Made by a program: the position numbers and the translations under genes. A model generated the notes under the pieces. That model saw only the letters and a program-made list of their open reading frames with translations. It searched no databases and was not told the origin of the DNA. Source: Methanosarcinales archaeon (GTDB taxonomy: Archaea; Halobacteriota; Methanosarcinia; Methanosarcinales; Methanogasteraceae). From it: a stretch of 17,477 nucleotides of DNA. The DNA is taken from contig DAOVGE010000175.1 in the NCBI GenBank assembly GCA_030672605.1, positions 1 to 17,477 on the forward strand. Direction: 5' to 3'. Every line of letters begins with the position of its first letter. The stretch's first letter is position 1. Below are positions 14,975 to 17,477 of the stretch, one piece after another.

Positions 14975-15048
14975 CTTCGCGTCTTTGCGCCCTCGCATCT
15001 TTGCGTTTCTCTGATTTAACGCAAAGTCGCAGAGATGCAGAGACGAAG
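14975..15048. repeat. CTTTGCG-type palindromic repeat, copy 2
   Basis: The left arm CTTCGCGTCTTTGCGCCCTC then CATCTTTGCGTTT faces AACGCAAAGTCGCAGAGATG then CAGAGACGAAG. The arms are about 34 bases, imperfectly paired, with a loop of about 8 bases. Same family as 7914-7969. Confidence 0.75.
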
Positions 15049-15122
15049 GAGTGACGCCCGCGATTTCTACACACGTAAGGGCTACTACCATCGACCACAG
15101 AAAACAACAGAACCAGGAAATT

Positions 15123-15377
15123 TCAATATGTTATTTTTCGGTGACGACTTACCTTCCTCTGCTCCAGTTGAGCGAGCAAATTCTGGGCAACGATCTTAAT
15201 CAAGCTCCCTTCACGCATCAACTCGCCGCATATCCGCGCAGTCTCCACTCTCGTGTAGGATTCCTTATCCTCGAGGTTCGCTTCGCTGATCTTCCCCTCG
15301 ATTAACTCCTTTGCAGCAGCCACTCCCACGTTCAGCGCGTAAGCCCCGATAATATCGCTTTTCTGTATTTCAAGCAT
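15123..15377 (-). CDS. Truncated second copy of the N-terminal domain of the adjacent RsbR-like gene
   Basis: From ATG 15377 the frame encodes 84 residues. The first 74 match the first 74 residues of the upstream PAS-STAS protein at 65 positions, then the sequence breaks off at LEQR and ends with an unrelated tail KVSRHRKITY. The frame is intact, and the sequence before its ATG (GGTGCAAAATG) parallels that of the parent (GGGAGCAAAATG), so it may still be expressed as a stand-alone domain. A small frame, ATG 15432 to TGA 15370 (20 codons, MDEPVIDVQLLEEGEMVQNA), overlaps its start and could couple it to the parent gene ending at 15442. An upstream start at 15416 is also possible. It may equally be a dead remnant of a duplication. 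The domain's function is not known to me. Confidence 0.55.
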   Translation of the reverse strand: MLEIQKSDIIGAYALNVGVAAAKELIEGKISEANLEDKESYTRVETARICGELMREGSLIKIVAQNLLAQLEQRKVSRHRKITY

Positions 15378-15441
15378 TTTGCACCATTTCTCCCTCTTCA
15401 AGAAGTTGCACATCAATCACAGGCTCATCCATCTCAAGCGC

Positions 15442-16509
15442 TCAATTAACCCCGACCAGCTTCAACGCATATCTGAGTCCATCCTGCAGGCTTCCGCGTG
15501 TTGTCAGTTTGTCTTCCACGCCCAGTCGGATCGTGGCATGTGCAACCGCAGGACTGATCCCTGTTATGATACACTCCGCACCAAGTAATCCTGCCGCCTG
15601 CACCGTTTTTATCAGATGACCTGCAACGCCGCTGTCAAGCGAACGCACACCTGTTACGTCGATGATCACGACTTTTGATCTTGTATCCACAATCTTCTGT
15701 AGCATCACATCCATCAGGCGTTTTACCCGCTCAGAATCGAGAACGCCTATGATCGGGAGCATGAGAACACCACCCCATGCCTGAATCACAGGAGTAGACA
15801 ATTCTTCGTATGATTCCTTCAGTTTATCGAACGCATGCTGTAACTTCTGCTCAAGGTTCTTGCGTTCGGCGATGTCCCTGAATATCACCATGTCTGCGGT
15901 TTGTCCCATGTAATTGATCCGCGCTGCGTTCACCTCATAAGGCAGTTTTTCCCCATCTTTTGTGAGCACCTCGATCTCATACGGTGCAACGTCCAGCCCT
16001 TTCAGCCGTTTCACCAGATTCTCTGCAATGATGGCTTTACTCTCCTCGGCAATGGTTTCGATTTCTAAGAAGCTCCTGCCAAGCAATTCCTCCTTCGTAA
16101 CTCCCGAAACCTCTTCCACTCTATCGGTAACCTCTACGAGTACGCCTTCGCCATTGACGATGACAACAGGGTCCACCATGACGGAAAAGAGTGTCTGAAA
16201 ATGCTCTTTAGCCTGTTTTAACTCCCTGTTCGCTTCCGTAAGCTCAGCAGTCCGCGCCCCGATGACTTCTTCCAGTTCATCCCGTTCCCTCTGCTCCAGT
16301 TGGACAAGCAGATTCTGGGCAACGATCTTAATCAGACTCCCTTCGCGCATCAACTCGCCGCATATCCGTGCAGTCTCCACTCTCGTGTAAGATTCCCTAT
16401 CACCGAGGTTTGCTTCGCTGATCTTCCCCTCGATTAACTCCTTTGCAGCAGCCTCGCCCATATTAGGCGCGTAAGCCCCGATAAGATAGCTTTTCTTTAT
16501 TTCAAGCAT
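15442..16509 (-). CDS. RsbR-like sensory protein: N-terminal helical domain, PAS, STAS
   Basis: A 355-residue soluble protein resembling stressosome/RsbR-type regulators. Domains: an unassigned helical region 1-73, a coiled-coil linker about 74-104 (RERDELEEVIGARTAELTEA), a PAS domain about 103-215 (VDPVVIVNGEGVLVEVTDRV through the RDIAERK end), a second short coil 216-238, and a STAS domain 238-352 with VIIDVTGVRSLDSGVAGHLI. In RsbR/RsbS proteins the Ser/Thr in the D-S/T of this last motif is phosphorylated by the RsbT kinase; here that would be Ser293. No RsbT-like kinase or phosphatase gene is in the window. GGGAG lies 5 bases before the ATG. The N-terminal domain is repeated as a truncated copy immediately downstream. 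Domain calls are confident; a stressosome role in an archaeon is inference. Confidence 0.82.
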   Translation of the reverse strand: MLEIKKSYLIGAYAPNMGEAAAKELIEGKISEANLGDRESYTRVETARICGELMREGSLIKIVAQNLLVQLEQRERDELEEVIGARTAELTEANRELKQAKEHFQTLFSVMVDPVVIVNGEGVLVEVTDRVEEVSGVTKEELLGRSFLEIETIAEESKAIIAENLVKRLKGLDVAPYEIEVLTKDGEKLPYEVNAARINYMGQTADMVIFRDIAERKNLEQKLQHAFDKLKESYEELSTPVIQAWGGVLMLPIIGVLDSERVKRLMDVMLQKIVDTRSKVVIIDVTGVRSLDSGVAGHLIKTVQAAGLLGAECIITGISPAVAHATIRLGVEDKLTTRGSLQDGLRYALKLVGVN

Positions 16510-16920
16510 TTTGCTCCCGTTTGCCCCTCATAGCCAGTCTCCGATGCGGGCACAATCTTTGCCGCAGGTAAATTCGTGGTATCTGTCTCTTCGCCCCCTT
16601 TTCAGGTACGTCCCATTTACAATTTGCAGCCGTGTTTATTAAATTCATCCCTATTCGTCGGGTGTTTGCGGATACTCGCTACATGTCAATCTGCTACGTA
16701 TAGTAAGCAGCGACTTTGCCGGATCCTGCGACAACCCCAAAATGTTACTGTGAACTGTTCGATTTTTGAGAATAGTGAACTGTGAACCATTCACCAAACA
16801 CCGGATCTGCTGGGGTATAAAGGGTTTCTTGAATGGAATAACAACGGAAGAAGAGAATATTTTGGCTCTCTCTGTAATTCGCGTTACACACACTTTGTCA
16901 CCCTTCTGGAGGATCTGGTC
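16510..16920. other. Gene-free stretch upstream of the RsbR-like gene
   Basis: No protein-like frame and no RNA gene recognised. TTTAATAAA read on the minus strand (near 16632-16640) is a possible TATA box about 125 bases before the RsbR-like start. TGTGAACTGT and GTGAACTGTGAACC form a short direct repeat around 16750-16785. Confidence 0.35.
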
Positions 16921-17055
16921 ATGGTAAGGGCGATTAAACCACGGAGGACACAGAGGATCACAGAGAATTGTTATTTTTCTCTTTTACCGCCTCTGTGTCC
17001 CTCTGTGCGCTCTGTGGTTTTTCAAAACCTTATTTCGAAAATATCAAAAAGTCTC
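16921..17055. repeat. CACAGAGG-type palindromic repeat, copy B
   Basis: The left arm ACCACGGAGGACACAGAGG pairs with the right arm CCTCTGTGTCCCTCTGTGC and following, CTCTGTGGT. Outer flanks match copy A at both ends: ATGG-AAGG-CGATTAA on the left and ATCAAAAAGTCTC on the right. A 96-codon frame starting at 16921 is produced by the repeat and is not protein-like. Confidence 0.8.
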
Positions 17056-17123
17056 ATGGTTTTAGCTACTGCAACGCGAGATACCAAAGACCCTGAATTG
17101 TGTTGGTGTGGCGTTACGCGCTT

Positions 17124-17182
17124 AGGGATCACGAATGCCACGTTTGAACGAATTCCACGAATGTTAAAACGGAATAGATTCG
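17124..17182. repeat. CACGAAT-type palindromic repeat, copy 3
   Basis: AGGGATCACGAATGCCACG, GAACGAATTCCACGAATGT, then ATAGATTCGTGTCAT on the right side. About 35 of 41 bases match copy 1 in the same orientation, including the shared AGGGATCACGAATG lead-in. Confidence 0.7.
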
Positions 17183-17477
17183 TGTCATCCATCCAAATGC
17201 GTAATTCATGATAAAAACTGCCAGAAATATACTAAATCCATGACAAACCCCTCGAAATCAAAGTTGGGTGAGCTCTGGTAAATAACCGATATAACTGGTC
17301 GTTTTTGCATTGCAACGCGGTGGTACACAAAGACCCAATATTTTTGCATCGTTGCAAAGGAAATCGAGTATCAGCTCTTCGATTCGGAGGATCTTTAGAC
17401 TTTGGGTACGTGCTCAATATTGTATGGATATCCACATATAAAACCACGAGATTACACGAGATTAACACAGAAATCTT
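17183..17477. other. Gene-free end of window with small palindrome
   Basis: TTGCAACG (17310-17317) faces CGTTGCAA (17350-17357), an 8-base perfect stem with a 32-base loop. TGCAACGCG followed by AAAGACCC also occurs at 17070-17092, so this may be another small dispersed unit. The last 37 bases (ACCACGAGATTACACGAGAT then TAACACAG) look like the start of a further CACGA-type repeat cut by the edge. Nothing coding is credible. Confidence 0.4.

Larger units (their letters stand above)
14650..15122. other. Gap holding a mosaic of repeat fragments
   Basis: From low to high coordinates: an unassigned AT-rich part; a perfect 7-base hairpin (14829-14849); a piece resembling the outer right end of the CACAGAGG-type element (about 14931-14955, TTCTGTGGTTTTCAAAA then CCGGAA); a CTTTGCG-type palindrome (14975-15048); and a piece resembling the left arm of the CACAGAGG element (15094-15114, ACCACAGAAAACAACAGAAC). 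On the minus strand a 25-codon ATG frame spans 14750-14827, upstream of the diamide synthase, but it has no recognisable content. No credible gene is present. Confidence 0.5.

Noticed and set aside
16921..17211. 96-codon frame starting at 16921
   Set aside because: It runs through two palindromic repeats; its composition reflects the repeats and not a protein.

Overview
The window looks like chromosomal DNA from a euryarchaeon of the methanogen / anaerobic methane- or alkane-oxidiser type. My best guess is an ANME-1/Syntrophoarchaeum-like lineage. This rests on gene content: a 6-phospho-3-hexuloisomerase of the archaeal ribulose-monophosphate route, a UPF0280 (COG2122) protein, an archaeal A24 peptidase with a type II C-terminal domain, an Lrp/AsnC regulator beside an aminotransferase, a CBS protein ending in a zinc ribbon, and a CfbB/CbiA-type a,c-diamide synthase. 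Gene starts carry archaeal GGAGG/GGTGA ribosome binding sites, and many neighbours overlap as ATGA. No rRNA, tRNA or CRISPR array was seen.

Layout. (1) 1-391: edge region with a probable group II intron 5' fragment on the minus strand and a CACGAAT-type palindromic repeat. (2) 392-3702, plus strand: a tight four-gene operon of a methylthioinosine-type nucleoside phosphorylase, a deoxyadenosine/MTA/SAH deaminase, 6-phospho-3-hexuloisomerase and an ABC permease. (3) 3772-7811, plus strand: CBS-Zn-ribbon protein and Lrp regulator, a repeat-bearing gap, then aminotransferase, UPF0280 and prepilin peptidase. (4) 7812-8079: a convergent gap filled by an inverted-repeat element. (5) 8080-12307, minus strand: GT4 glycosyltransferase, GH65 phosphorylase and a beta-phosphoglucomutase-like HAD enzyme. 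(6) 12308-13224: a non-coding stretch with a second inverted-repeat-bounded element and a decayed IS4-type transposase. (7) 13225-14649, minus strand: CfbB/CbiA. (8) 14650-15122: mosaic of repeat pieces. (9) 15123-16509, minus strand: an RsbR-like PAS-STAS protein followed by a truncated second copy of its N-terminal domain. (10) 16510-17477: gene-free, with more of the same repeats.

How the genes may work together. In region 2 the deaminase would convert SAM by-products (5'-deoxyadenosine, methylthioadenosine, S-adenosylhomocysteine) to inosine forms. The phosphorylase, which carries 6-oxopurine-type active-site residues, would then cleave these to hypoxanthine and a sugar 1-phosphate. The hexuloisomerase next door links fructose 6-phosphate to pentose-phosphate supply. 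Region 5 is a self-contained disaccharide module: GH65 phosphorolysis releases beta-glucose 1-phosphate, the HAD mutase converts it to glucose 6-phosphate, and the glycosyltransferase may make the disaccharide or a related glycan. Three palindromic repeat families (CACGAAT, CACAGAGG and CTTTGCG types) occupy almost every gap and are often nested in or abutting one another.
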